A DNA stretch of 64,000 nt from Chryseobacterium edaphi (GCF_025628985.1 NZ_JAOTEM010000003.1:62001-126000); one strand, 5' to 3'; positions 34,476 to 42,837 are shown, counted from the stretch's first letter. Notes: generated from the sequence alone by a model not told the origin. Program-made: numbers and translations.

Positions 34476-36602
34476 TTATTTCGCTTTCTCTTTCAAAAAA
34501 TTAAAATGATTAATCAAAATCCTGATTTCATTAAAATCAAAATCATTAGGCAATGCCGTTTTCCATTCGTTTAAAGTTTCTTTGGGGTCAGTTTTAAAAG
34601 CTTTTTCGAAAGTTTTAATTTTATCAGAAGTAATCACTCTCGACAAATCAAGCAAACCCTGTTCGGCAAATCTTGCCAAATGTCCCAACACCGTTTCTTT
34701 AACCAAACCTCTTTCCAAAGCAATTTCTGAAATGGTTTTTCCCTGTTCAAACAATTGGAAAGTCAAAACTTGTGAAGGAACTTTCGCAATCTTCATGCTG
34801 ACTTCTTTGTCATTTTTTTCGTCTAAAAGTTTCGTTTCCAAAAGATGTGCGGTCTTCAGACTATTCAGATATTCTTCAATATCTTCGAGCCAGCTTCTCA
34901 ATTCTTCGTTATAGTTTTTCAGACCTTTTACGCCTTTAATTTCAGAATAAAATTCTTTCAGTGGACTGAAAATTTTGTCTTTCACTTCGCTGAAAAAGAA
35001 ATTAACTGCACCTTTGGTTTTATTTTCAATCTCGCTCCATTCCTCAGTTTGGTTGATGAAATTATTTACTTTCTGGAAAATAATTCGTTCCAGCTTTTCA
35101 AAAATTTTACCCAGATTAACAACATCCCGTTTTAATTGAAGATACAACTGTTTAGATTTTGCGTGGTCGATGCTTTTGGTCGTGATCGAAAGATTATTCC
35201 ACAGCTCGACTTCTTTTAAAAGCCATTGAGAATCTACAGAACGAAGCACTTTTCTAATACTGTAATCGTACTTTTCTCTGTTCAGAATTTCTTCTACATT
35301 ATCATTGGCAAAAGTTGCACCTTGAAACTGCAGAATTCTGTTGTCTTTAAAGATCACTTCAGGAGTGATTTTAGATTTTAAAACAATCCCTTCCAAAGTT
35401 CGGCAACGAGACAAAGCTACGTAAACCTGACCTGCCGTAAAACTTTTTCCGGCATCAATAATCACTTTGTCAAACGTTAAACCCTGACTTTTATGAATAG
35501 TCACTGCCCAAGCTAATTTTATCGGAAACTGTTCGAAGCTTCCTAAAACCTCTTCTTTAATATTTTTTTCTCCGTCTAAAGAATATTTTTTCTGTTCCCA
35601 GACTTCTCTTTTTACAGTAATTTCTCGTTCACTGCCTTCGAGAACAACTTTGATTTCTTTTTCGTCTAATGCAGAAATTTCACCCAATTTTCCGTTAAAA
35701 TATTTTTTCTCCCCGGAAATATCATTTCTGATAAACATTACTTGAGCACCGATTTTTAATTCTAAAAACTGCTCATTCGGATATTGGTTTTCTTTAAATT
35801 CACCAAAAAGTTTTGCCTCAAAAGTTGCCGGACTCACTTTTATTTCTGCCAACTTTTGCTGATTGATATCGTCGGCCAACTTATTGTGCGAACAGAGATA
35901 AATGTAAGAATCTTCACCTGCATTAAAATCAGGATTGAATCTTTCGTTTAAATGTTCAAAATCAATATTGGCAACATCTCCGTCACGAATTGCATTTAAA
36001 ATTTCTAGAAATTCTTCGTCAGTCTGACGGTAAACTTTTGTCAGTTCAATCGTCAGCAAAGGAATATCTTTAATTGCAAGACTGTCGAAAAAGAAAGGCG
36101 ACTGATAAAACATTTTCAAAATATGCTCATCTCGCACCACAGGTGGAAGCTGATACAAATCTCCGATGAATAACATCTGAACACCACCAAAACGCTGATT
36201 ATTTCTTCGAATAAATCGCAAGGAAAAATCCATCATATCGAGAACATCGGCGCGCAACATTGAAACCTCATCAATAATCAGAACCTCAACCTCACGCAAA
36301 AGCTTGAGTTTGTCTTTTCTGTATTTAAAATGTTGTTGAAGGTCAGCAATGTTATTGCCCAAACTTCCGTCAATTCTGTCTGTTGTAGGCAAAAAAGTAC
36401 GCAACGGCAACCCAAACATTGAGTGAATGGTTACGCCACCTGCATTGATTGCAGCAATCCCGGTTGGTGCTACAACAATGTGTTTTTTTCGTGTTTTTTT
36501 TACAAATTCGTTAAGGAATGTTGTCTTTCCCGTTCCTGCTTTTCCGGTAAGAAAAACGCTACGGTTGGTATGTTCTATTAAGTCAAAAAAATGATTATTC
36601 AT
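34476..36602 (-). CDS. PIF1-like ATP-dependent helicase with C-terminal HTH domain
   Basis: A 708-residue SF1B helicase of PIF1/RecD2 type. Walker A GKAGTGKTTFLNEF (about 20-33), then APTGIAAINAGGVTIHSMFGLP, Walker B LIIDEVSMLRADVLD, QLPPV, and the C-terminal helicase motif VTIHKSQGLTFDKVIID with YVALSRCR. Residues about 605-680 form a helix-turn-helix of the helicase C-terminal type (GKTISEIALERGLVKETVLGHLARF). It probably unwinds DNA with 5' tails; the exact role is unknown. A -7 box sits 5 bases before the ATG. Confidence 0.9.
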   Translation of the reverse strand: MNNHFFDLIEHTNRSVFLTGKAGTGKTTFLNEFVKKTRKKHIVVAPTGIAAINAGGVTIHSMFGLPLRTFLPTTDRIDGSLGNNIADLQQHFKYRKDKLKLLREVEVLIIDEVSMLRADVLDMMDFSLRFIRRNNQRFGGVQMLFIGDLYQLPPVVRDEHILKMFYQSPFFFDSLAIKDIPLLTIELTKVYRQTDEEFLEILNAIRDGDVANIDFEHLNERFNPDFNAGEDSYIYLCSHNKLADDINQQKLAEIKVSPATFEAKLFGEFKENQYPNEQFLELKIGAQVMFIRNDISGEKKYFNGKLGEISALDEKEIKVVLEGSEREITVKREVWEQKKYSLDGEKNIKEEVLGSFEQFPIKLAWAVTIHKSQGLTFDKVIIDAGKSFTAGQVYVALSRCRTLEGIVLKSKITPEVIFKDNRILQFQGATFANDNVEEILNREKYDYSIRKVLRSVDSQWLLKEVELWNNLSITTKSIDHAKSKQLYLQLKRDVVNLGKIFEKLERIIFQKVNNFINQTEEWSEIENKTKGAVNFFFSEVKDKIFSPLKEFYSEIKGVKGLKNYNEELRSWLEDIEEYLNSLKTAHLLETKLLDEKNDKEVSMKIAKVPSQVLTFQLFEQGKTISEIALERGLVKETVLGHLARFAEQGLLDLSRVITSDKIKTFEKAFKTDPKETLNEWKTALPNDFDFNEIRILINHFNFLKEKAK

Positions 36603-36607
36603 CGCTG

Positions 36608-36615
36608 CAAAATTA
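36608..36615 (-). promoter_or_regulatory. -7 box abutting the helicase start codon
   Basis: On the minus strand TAATTTTG fits TAnnTTTG and ends 5 bases before the ATG at 36602, again predicting a leaderless message. Confidence 0.55.
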
Positions 36616-36671
36616 CGAAAAATGAAAATAAGGAACGAAATTTGATGACCTTAAAAAATAAAAATCTCCCT

Positions 36672-37118
36672 ATGAAAAACTGGTCAATTAAAATATCTGC
36701 ACTTGTATTATTTGCAAGTCTTACGATTTTTTCCTGCAAATCTGCACAAAGTAACGATCCAGCGGAAATGCCTAAAGATATTTCAGAAAGACCTGCGGAT
36801 GAAAGTTCTCAAAAGTATGATGAAGCTCAACTCGATAAACTAAAAGCGTCAATAGAATCTATGGCTGCTAAGGAGAAATGCACAAATGCGGCAGACTGGA
36901 CTTTCTCTCCCATAGGCACCAAAGCTTGTGGCGGCCCTATTTCTTACATCGCTTATCCAAAGAAAAATGAAGCGACCATTCTTCCAAAAATTCAAGAATA
37001 TACGCAGAAGATGGCTGATTTTAATAAGAAATATAACATTACCTCAGATTGTATGTTAGCCGCAGAACCAACTGGTGTAAAATGTCAAGCAGAAAAAGCA
37101 GTTTTGATTTATCCTTAA
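36672..37118 (+). CDS. hypothetical lipoprotein
   Basis: A 148-residue protein with a lipoprotein signal (LTIFSC, Cys21). The mature part has four more cysteines placed as two likely disulfides (KEKCTNAADW, KACGGP, SDCMLA, VKCQAE). I do not recognise a named family. The ATG at 36672 is chosen because upstream in-frame starts overlap the divergent helicase gene and lack a signal sequence. Confidence 0.75.
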   Translation: MKNWSIKISALVLFASLTIFSCKSAQSNDPAEMPKDISERPADESSQKYDEAQLDKLKASIESMAAKEKCTNAADWTFSPIGTKACGGPISYIAYPKKNEATILPKIQEYTQKMADFNKKYNITSDCMLAAEPTGVKCQAEKAVLIYP

Positions 37119-37140
37119 TCAATAGTTTTAAATAAATATA

Positions 37141-37172
37141 AAAGCTCTGAACTAAATTTAGTCAGAGCTTTT
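37141..37172 (+). terminator. terminator after the hypothetical lipoprotein gene
   Basis: AAAGCTCTG pairs with CAGAGCTTT and the centre ACTAAATTTAGT is itself palindromic, so nearly the whole 30 bases fold, with one bulged A. TTTT follows. Confidence 0.9.
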
Positions 37173-37198
37173 TATTTTTGCGTTATTCGAAAATAAGT

Positions 37199-37252
37199 TT
37201 TGGCTAAAGCCAAAGGATTACTTTCTTTATTGAAAACGGGCTAAAGCCCGTT
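37199..37252. repeat. paired GGCTAAAGCC hairpins
   Basis: Two short perfect hairpins with the same GGCTAAAGCC core: TTTGGCTAAAGCCAAA (37199-37214) and AACGGGCTAAAGCCCGTT (37235-37252), 20 bases apart. From memory, this resembles an element scattered through flavobacterial genomes. Confidence 0.7.
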
Positions 37253-37271
37253 CCTGTTGAGTAATTTTCAT

Positions 37272-37787
37272 CTACTCTTTATACCAAGAAGAATATTTCA
37301 CATAATTATCTGCAATACGATTCACTTCTCCCTCCAGTAATGCCGAAGAAATATCTTTAATCTTTCTTGCCGGAACTCCGCCCCACACTTCGCCGGATTT
37401 AATATGCGTTCCCTGAGTCACTACCGAACCTGCGCCAACAATGGAATTCTCCTCAACCAGACAGTCATCCATTACGATAGAACCCATTCCAATCAAAACA
37501 TTATCTTTAATTCTGCATCCGTGAACGATGGCGTTGTGACCGATAGACACATTATTTCCGATTTCCAATGGAAATTTTTCGTAGGTACAGTGTAACATGG
37601 CATTATCCTGCACATTAACCTTGTCTCCCATTTTGATGTAATTTACATCACCTCTGATCACTGCATTATACCAAATACTGCAGTCTTTTCCCATCACTAC
37701 ATCGCCAATAATCGTGGCGGTTTCTGCCAAAAAAGTATTATCTCCGATTTGCGGTGCTTTTCCTAAAAGTTCTTTTACAAGTGCCAT
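37272..37787 (-). CDS. gamma-carbonic anhydrase family protein
   Basis: A 171-residue left-handed beta-helix protein (hexapeptide repeats such as NVSIGHNAIVHGCRIKDNVLIGMG) of the YrdA/PaaY group. Metal-binding histidines are in AMLHCTYE, IGHNAIVHG. Trimeric zinc or iron proteins of this type hydrate CO2 or are of unknown activity. The start at 37787 gives the normal N-terminus ALVKELLGKAP; a longer frame to 37928 overlaps the divergent nfu promoter. Confidence 0.9.
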   Translation of the reverse strand: MALVKELLGKAPQIGDNTFLAETATIIGDVVMGKDCSIWYNAVIRGDVNYIKMGDKVNVQDNAMLHCTYEKFPLEIGNNVSIGHNAIVHGCRIKDNVLIGMGSIVMDDCLVEENSIVGAGSVVTQGTHIKSGEVWGGVPARKIKDISSALLEGEVNRIADNYVKYSSWYKE

Positions 37788-37912
37788 ATTTTTAATTTGA
37801 AAATTTGAAAATGAGTCAATTTGAAAATCATTTAAGTTGTCATCCTGCTTTTTTAAATTACAGTGATAGCAAAAATCTAAGTTCCAAATTCTAACTTCCC
37901 AGTTCTTATCCG

Positions 37913-37920
37913 TATTTTTG
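37913..37920 (+). promoter_or_regulatory. -7 box before nfu
   Basis: TATTTTTG, 21 bases before the ATG at 37942. The stretch between 37790 and 37860 is low-complexity, with several copies of TTTGAAAAT. Confidence 0.5.
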
Positions 37921-37941
37921 TATCTCAAATTTAAAGAAAAA

Positions 37942-38820
37942 ATGCATACTATTCTTATAGAGCCAACTGAAAACCCAAAAGTGATGAAATTTGTAGCTGA
38001 TTACAACTTGATTCCCGGGTCTTTGGAGTTGGACAGAAATTCAGATATATCAGAAATCCCTTTAGCACAGGAAGTTTTTAACTATCCTTTTGTGGAAAGA
38101 ATTTTCATTACTGCTAATTTTGTTGCCGTGGCTAAACAGGATACGGTAGAATGGGAACATATTGCCGAAAATCTGAAAAATGTAATTGAGGATGAGCTTT
38201 TGGCCAACCCGAGAATCTATCTTCAGAAGAAAAAGGAAATGATTCAGATTTATGCAGAGATGACACCCAATCCCAATGTAATGAAATTTGTTTCGAGCAA
38301 AATTCTGATGGATGGTTTTGTGGAAGTAAAATCGAGAGAAGCCTCAGAAGGAGTTCCTTTGGCTCAGGCTATTTTTAAAGATTTTGATTTTGCTAAAGAA
38401 GTTTTTATTTCAGATAATTTCGTGGCAGTAACGAGAGACAATTCTGTGGAATGGCATCAGGTAATGATGGCGGTTCGTGGTTTAATTGCCGAATACCTTC
38501 AAAGCGGTGGCGAAATTTCAAATATCGTTGCTCAAAAACACGAAAGTCCTGTTGAAAATATTATTAACAGAGATTACACAGATAACGAACAGAAAATTTC
38601 TGATATTTTAAATGAATATGTAGCTCCTGCAGTAGAAAATGACGGTGGAAAAATTTCATTAATAGAATATGATGAAGCCAACAAAACTGCAAAAATGCTT
38701 TTACAGGGCGCTTGTTCAGGATGCCCAAGTTCTACTGCAACCTTAAAAGGTGGAATTGAAAATATCTTAAAACAGTTCGTTCCAGATTTAGTACAACACG
38801 TAGAAGCAGTAAACGGCTAA
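37942..38820 (+). CDS. NifU/Nfu-type iron-sulfur carrier with duplicated N domain
   Basis: A 292-residue Fe-S scaffold or carrier. Two Nfu N-terminal domains in tandem (about residues 1-85 and 88-195) share the patterns NPKVMKFV/NPNVMKFV, EIPLAQEVF/GVPLAQAIF and NFVAVAKQDTVEW/NFVAVTRDNSVEW. The C-terminal NifU domain (about 215-292) has the cluster-binding CSGCPSS. Most Nfu proteins have one N domain, so this is an internal duplication. It should hand 4Fe-4S clusters to apoproteins. hemH follows on the same strand. Confidence 0.9.
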   Translation: MHTILIEPTENPKVMKFVADYNLIPGSLELDRNSDISEIPLAQEVFNYPFVERIFITANFVAVAKQDTVEWEHIAENLKNVIEDELLANPRIYLQKKKEMIQIYAEMTPNPNVMKFVSSKILMDGFVEVKSREASEGVPLAQAIFKDFDFAKEVFISDNFVAVTRDNSVEWHQVMMAVRGLIAEYLQSGGEISNIVAQKHESPVENIINRDYTDNEQKISDILNEYVAPAVENDGGKISLIEYDEANKTAKMLLQGACSGCPSSTATLKGGIENILKQFVPDLVQHVEAVNG

Positions 38821-38837
38821 ATATTAGTAATGAGTAA

Positions 38838-38855
38838 TAGGTAATATTTTACCTA
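38838..38855. repeat. TAGGTAA inverted pair in the nfu-hemH spacer
   Basis: TAGGTAA (38838-38844) and TTACCTA (38849-38855) form a perfect small hairpin. The whole spacer 38821-38896 consists of variants of TAATGAGTAATAGGTAAT and their inverses. It uses the same heptamer as the six-copy repeat after recQ. Confidence 0.75.
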
Positions 38856-38896
38856 AGTCATATTACTAATTACCCATTAATTATTACCTATATAGA

Positions 38897-39919
38897 ATGA
38901 AAGGAATATTATTAGTCAATCTAGGTTCACCAAGATCCACCTCTGTGCCCGATGTCAGAGAATATCTTGATGAATTTTTGATGGACGAGAAAGTAATTGA
39001 TTACCGATGGTTCTTCCGTGCACTTTTGGTTCAAGGAATCATTTTAAATACAAGACCTGCAAAATCAGCTGAAGCCTATAAAACTGTCTGGACAGATGAA
39101 GGTTCACCTTTAATTGTCATCACTCAGAAAATTCAAAAAAAACTTCAGAAATTGGTTGACGTTCCGGTAGAAATCGGAATGAGATATGCACAACCAAGCA
39201 TTGAAGCCGGAATTCAAAAGTTAGTTGATCAGGGTGTGACGGAAATTGTCTTATTTCCATTGTATCCGCAATATGCGATGAGTACAACTGAAACTGTGAT
39301 TGATAAAGCAGAAGAAGTAAGAAAAAAGAAGTTTCCGGGTATTAAAATCAATTACATTCAGCCTTTCTACAATAGAGAAATTTACACTGATTGTCTTGCA
39401 GAAAGCATCAGAGAAAAACTTCCTGAAAATTTTGATGCGTTACAATTTTCTTATCATGGCGTTCCGGAGAGACATATATATAAGACAGATCCTACAAATA
39501 CCTGTAATCTGAATGATTGCTGTTCCCGTGAGAATAATCCGAGTCACCAGTTTTGCTATCGTCATCAATGTTTTGATGTGACCAATTCTGTAATTAAGAA
39601 ATTAGGTTTACCAAAAGAAAAAGTGATGGTCACCTTCCAATCAAGATTAGGAAAAGACAAATGGATGGAACCTTATACGGATGAAACTTTGGAAACCATT
39701 GGCAAAAAAGGAATTAAAAACCTCGCTATTGTTTGTCCGGCCTTCGTTTCCGACTGTCTGGAAACTTTAGAAGAGATTTCAGTAGAAGGAAAACATCAGT
39801 TTGAGCATGGTGGTGGAGAGAATTTCCATTATATCCCATGCCTTAACGATGAAGACCGATGGATTGATGTTGTAAAAACACTCTGTGAGGAAAAACTGAA
39901 TGAATTTTATTTCGTTTAA
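38897..39919 (+). CDS. hemH: ferrochelatase
   Basis: Inserts Fe2+ into protoporphyrin IX, the last step of haem synthesis. The 340-residue protein has the catalytic histidine in FSYHGVPERH (His187) and the conserved MVTFQSRLGKDKWMEPYTDETL, CPAFVSDCLETLEEI segments. Between residues 203 and 225 there is a cysteine-rich insertion (Cys203, 208, 209, 220 and 225) absent from E. coli HemH, which could bind a metal or Fe-S cluster (inference). A good terminator follows. Confidence 0.96.
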   Translation: MKGILLVNLGSPRSTSVPDVREYLDEFLMDEKVIDYRWFFRALLVQGIILNTRPAKSAEAYKTVWTDEGSPLIVITQKIQKKLQKLVDVPVEIGMRYAQPSIEAGIQKLVDQGVTEIVLFPLYPQYAMSTTETVIDKAEEVRKKKFPGIKINYIQPFYNREIYTDCLAESIREKLPENFDALQFSYHGVPERHIYKTDPTNTCNLNDCCSRENNPSHQFCYRHQCFDVTNSVIKKLGLPKEKVMVTFQSRLGKDKWMEPYTDETLETIGKKGIKNLAIVCPAFVSDCLETLEEISVEGKHQFEHGGGENFHYIPCLNDEDRWIDVVKTLCEEKLNEFYFV

Positions 39920-39940
39920 ATAAATTTTAAAAAATATTGA

Positions 39941-39971
39941 GGGACATTTGCGCAATCAAATGTCCCTTTTT
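39941..39971 (+). terminator. terminator after hemH
   Basis: GGGACATTTG / CAAATGTCCC, a perfect 10-bp stem over a CGCAAT loop, then a T-run. Confidence 0.93.
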
Positions 39972-40063
39972 TATTTATTTTCCATAACACCCCTCAAAAA
40001 TACAGGGCTAATTATATAAATTTAAATTTATTTCATAATATTTTAAAATTTAATGGGGGTAAG

Positions 40064-40112
40064 TTTGGTTTTTTAATATTTTTTTGTAATTTTACCCTAT
40101 CAAAAGATAGGG
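40064..40112 (+). promoter_or_regulatory. promoter and palindromic operator of the small two-gene module
   Basis: TTTG (40064-40067), a 19-base spacer and TAATTTTA (40087-40094) form a near-consensus promoter. Directly after it the perfect inverted repeat CCCTATC-AAAA-GATAGGG (40095-40112) would cover the transcription start. This is the usual layout for an autoregulated operator, or the repeat could act as a 5' hairpin. Confidence 0.65.
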
Positions 40113-40134
40113 ACAATTTAAAAAATTAGAAATA

Positions 40135-40362
40135 ATGGACTCAAGTATAGAAATTCTAAAAAGAAAAATTGAAAGTTTCACTCCGGAACTTGCAGAGGCG
40201 TTCATTAGAATCGTGGACAATTTAGATACGACTCCTAAAACTAATGTTCCGCAATTTCAGTTGGATGAAGTTTTTAACAGAATTCAGTTTCATTCTGAAA
40301 ACACAAAAACGAAACTTGATTTTTTTGAGAGTATTACAGAACTTGAACAAATCTGTGCGTAA
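40135..40362 (+). CDS. putative antitoxin of a two-gene module
   Basis: A 75-residue, mostly helical protein (opening SIEILKRKIESFTPELAEAFI; ending KLDFFESITELEQICA). No named family recognised and no obvious DNA-binding motif. It is placed as antitoxin because it precedes a RelE/ParE-like protein, overlaps it by one base (TAATG), and its promoter carries a palindromic operator. The C-terminal acidic helix would suit toxin binding. This is inference from arrangement. Confidence 0.65.
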   Translation: MDSSIEILKRKIESFTPELAEAFIRIVDNLDTTPKTNVPQFQLDEVFNRIQFHSENTKTKLDFFESITELEQICA

Positions 40363-40622
40363 TGAAAGTTTTGTTGTCGTCGATTGCAAAAAATGACATC
40401 AGAATGTTGATGCGGGTTTTCAATGCTGAAGAACAAAACAAAGACAAATATTTTTTAGATGATTTAAAAGAATCTATCAGTACAATTCTTAGCAATTACG
40501 AAAAATTAGATATAAAAAGTAAGGAAGTACAGGTTTACAAAACCGAAAAATTCCCTGTTGATATTCATTATTTATTTGAAGAAAACGACAGCCTTTTTAT
40601 TACCGCGATTTTTAAGAATTGA
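40362..40622 (+). CDS. putative RelE/ParE-superfamily toxin
   Basis: An 86-residue protein with the strand-helix-helix-strand-strand plan of RelE/ParE: an initial strand (KVLLSSIAKND), two helices to about residue 48, then strands VQVYKTEKFPVDIHYLFEEND and SLFITAIFKN. The final pattern (a strand with Tyr, an acidic turn, then ITAIF) is typical of the fold. Typical RelE catalytic residues are not clearly identifiable. Translation is coupled to the preceding gene; a strong terminator follows. Confidence 0.6.
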   Translation: MKVLLSSIAKNDIRMLMRVFNAEEQNKDKYFLDDLKESISTILSNYEKLDIKSKEVQVYKTEKFPVDIHYLFEENDSLFITAIFKN

Positions 40623-40695
40623 TTTAATTAAGACTTTTTTGACATTATTATATAGTTTGATTTTATCTGTAAAGGTCTTGTACACCTTAAACAGC

Positions 40696-40731
40696 AACCT
40701 TACAAATGAAAATTTTGTAAGGTTTTTTTTT
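40696..40731. terminator. terminator after the putative toxin gene
   Basis: AACCTTACAAA pairs with TTTGTAAGGTT over a seven-base loop and is followed by eight Ts on the plus strand. It lies 73 bases past the toxin stop and 19 bases before the end of the convergent gene. Confidence 0.85.
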
Positions 40732-40749
40732 AACTAAATTTATCTTTAG

Positions 40750-41961
40750 CTATCTTACAGGCGTTCTAAACTCACCATATCCAAGCAAACCATCATAATT
40801 TCTTCCGAAAGGTTTATAGTACAAAAATGCCTGATAAAGATTTTCTGTCTGCCAGAAATTCCCGTTAACTTCACCAAAATTTAAAGCGCCATTCGCTTCT
40901 CTTGTAGCAAGAATATAATTGTAGAAACCTTGTTTCAGGAAAATCTTAGCAACATACTTCTTCTGTTCTGCATCATAGAGCATCTGAGATTCTTTGTTTG
41001 CTTTAAAATCATTAAATCCTCCCAAAACATACAATTCTTTTTCAATCGGATCAGAATCCAAAGAAAAATACACCCATGAATAATCTGCTTCTCTTTCAGC
41101 ATTTCTTTCTAATCCCAAATCATTTCTTCGATAATAAAAAGCTCCATTCACGTCTGGCTGATACTGATAATTCAGCGGATACGCCCAAACCGGATGAAGA
41201 TAAGTATTATTAACGCCGTCTTTCAATCCTGTTTCGTATACCATATCTGCAGGCATATTCATATTTTTATTATCGAAATAATAAAATTCATTATTTCCCG
41301 GAAATACAATACTCATCTGCTGAAATAAAATCTGACTTCCTAATGTTGAACTTGGTTTCAGATTGGTAATCTTCATGTTCTGATTATTGTTCTGCATGAC
41401 GTTCAGCGTCATAGAATTTACATTCGAAGAAAGATCTCCACCTTTTGAAGTTACCTGTACTTCTACTCTTTGGTTGGCATTGGGATTTCTTGCGTCCGCA
41501 ATTCTTGAAATATTGAGAGTCAAATTAGCCTGATCTTCTACCAAAGAAAATCTCTTGGTGAAAAGTGGTTTATCCACAGAATCTTTATAAATAATGATTT
41601 CAAAGTTTCCTGAAATTTTCGGTTTGATTTTATCATTAGGAAATTTTAAAGTGTAATGCGTATAAGCCTGAATCGTATTAAATGAATATTGAAACTGATC
41701 CAAAAGCGCATTCATGCTTCCGTTGGCAATCTCTGTAAAGAACAGATTATCATCCTGCCAGTTTCTGTCGTAATGTTTCAGAGTATACCGGTAAACAGTA
41801 CTGGAATTTGTTAAATCATCGAAACTCAACACCAATTGCTGATTCATATTGATAACCGGCGTTTCGTCATTGGTTTGAGGATTAAACAACTGAATACTTT
41901 GTATGTTCTGAGCAAAAGCCAAAGAACCTAAACTGAGTAAAAATATCTGCAACGTTTTCAT
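40750..41961 (-). CDS. type IX secretion system plug protein (DUF5103 family)
   Basis: A 403-residue protein with a signal peptide (residues 1-17, cut after AFA). The DUF5103 N-terminal domain (about 20-145, with FDDLTNSSTVYRYTLKHYDRNWQDDNL) is followed by further beta domains (DYSWVYFSLDSDPIEKELYVLGGFNDF). In Flavobacterium johnsoniae the homologue plugs the periplasmic side of the SprA translocon. This supports a working T9SS, matching the sorting-domain protein at 12394. Its -7 box reads TATCTTCG, one base off consensus. Confidence 0.88.
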   Translation of the reverse strand: MKTLQIFLLSLGSLAFAQNIQSIQLFNPQTNDETPVINMNQQLVLSFDDLTNSSTVYRYTLKHYDRNWQDDNLFFTEIANGSMNALLDQFQYSFNTIQAYTHYTLKFPNDKIKPKISGNFEIIIYKDSVDKPLFTKRFSLVEDQANLTLNISRIADARNPNANQRVEVQVTSKGGDLSSNVNSMTLNVMQNNNQNMKITNLKPSSTLGSQILFQQMSIVFPGNNEFYYFDNKNMNMPADMVYETGLKDGVNNTYLHPVWAYPLNYQYQPDVNGAFYYRRNDLGLERNAEREADYSWVYFSLDSDPIEKELYVLGGFNDFKANKESQMLYDAEQKKYVAKIFLKQGFYNYILATREANGALNFGEVNGNFWQTENLYQAFLYYKPFGRNYDGLLGYGEFRTPVR

Positions 41962-41995
41962 TATGACGAAGATAACGAATCTCTAAAGAATATTG

Positions 41996-42003
41996 TATTT
42001 TTG
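41996..42003 (+). promoter_or_regulatory. -7 box before the MBL hydrolase gene
   Basis: TATTTTTG, 19 bases before the ATG at 42023, in the divergent gap shared with the plug gene. Confidence 0.5.
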
Positions 42004-42022
42004 ATAAAAAAATATTCAGAAT

Positions 42023-42661
42023 ATGTTTCAAATACAGGCCTTCGTCTTCAATTTTGCGAGTGAAAATACTTATGTTCTTTTTAATGAAAATAAAAATGCC
42101 TGGCTGATCGATCCGGGAAATATGAATGAGCAGGAAACTACTGCCATCGCAAATTTCATCAAAGAAAATGATTTAAAAATTGTAAAAATTATTTTAACTC
42201 ATGCTCATATTGATCACGTTTTAGGCTTACAATGGGCTTTCGACACGTATAAAGTTCCGGTAACGATGCATGAAGATGATAAAGAAGTTTTGGATATGTT
42301 TCAGATCAGCGGAATGAGATTCGGATTTGATCTCGATCATATCAATGTTGATTTAGAATACGTAAACGAAGGTGATATATTGGATTTTGACGGAGAAAAA
42401 TTTAAAATTTATCACGTTCCGGGACATTCTCCGGGAAGTGTAGTTTACCATAATGAAAATCAGAAATTTATCATTTCTGGTGATGTTTTATTTGAAGGAA
42501 GCATCGGAAGAACAGATTTATATAAAGGAAATTACGAGCAATTAATTGAAGGGATCAAAACAAAACTTTTTGTCTTGGATGAAGAAACACAGATTTTTTC
42601 AGGACACGGAAATCCTACTAAAATTGGTTTTGAGAAGCAGTATAACCCGTTTTTAAAGTAA
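42023..42661 (+). CDS. MBL fold metallo-hydrolase, glyoxalase II-like
   Basis: A 212-residue metallo-beta-lactamase-fold hydrolase. The metal motif THAHIDH (about residues 61-67) and the later histidines in HVPGHSPGSV and FSGHGNPTKIG complete a two-metal site, and ISGDVLF gives the bridging Asp. It resembles YcbL/GloB-type hydrolases; the substrate is likely a thioester, but this is not proven by sequence. Confidence 0.9.
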   Translation: MFQIQAFVFNFASENTYVLFNENKNAWLIDPGNMNEQETTAIANFIKENDLKIVKIILTHAHIDHVLGLQWAFDTYKVPVTMHEDDKEVLDMFQISGMRFGFDLDHINVDLEYVNEGDILDFDGEKFKIYHVPGHSPGSVVYHNENQKFIISGDVLFEGSIGRTDLYKGNYEQLIEGIKTKLFVLDEETQIFSGHGNPTKIGFEKQYNPFLK

Positions 42662-42710
42662 ATGGTGGAGATATTTTTCTAAATTTAAAAATAGGATTTC
42701 TAACACAAAG

Positions 42711-42787
42711 TTTGTCATTCCGGAGGAATCCAAATCTCGAAAATAATAAAAGCAATACGTGTTGAGATTCTTCCGGAATAACAAAGC
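42711..42787. repeat. dispersed hairpin repeat, copy 2
   Basis: TTTGTCATTCCGGAGGAATC (from 42711) is repeated in inverted form at its end (GAGATTCTTCCGGAATAACAAA, finishing 42785), giving arms of about 22 bases around a ~25-base middle. Same family as 3997-4044 and 61098-61163. Confidence 0.8.
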
Positions 42788-42809
42788 GAGTGATTATAAT
42801 TTAAAAACA

Positions 42810-42837
42810 AAAACCGTCAGAAAAATCTGACGGTTTT
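42810..42837. terminator. terminator after the TonB-dependent receptor gene
   Basis: AAAACCGTCAGA and TCTGACGGTTTT form a perfect 12-bp stem over AAAA. It is placed 25 bases past the receptor stop on the minus strand. Confidence 0.88.
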
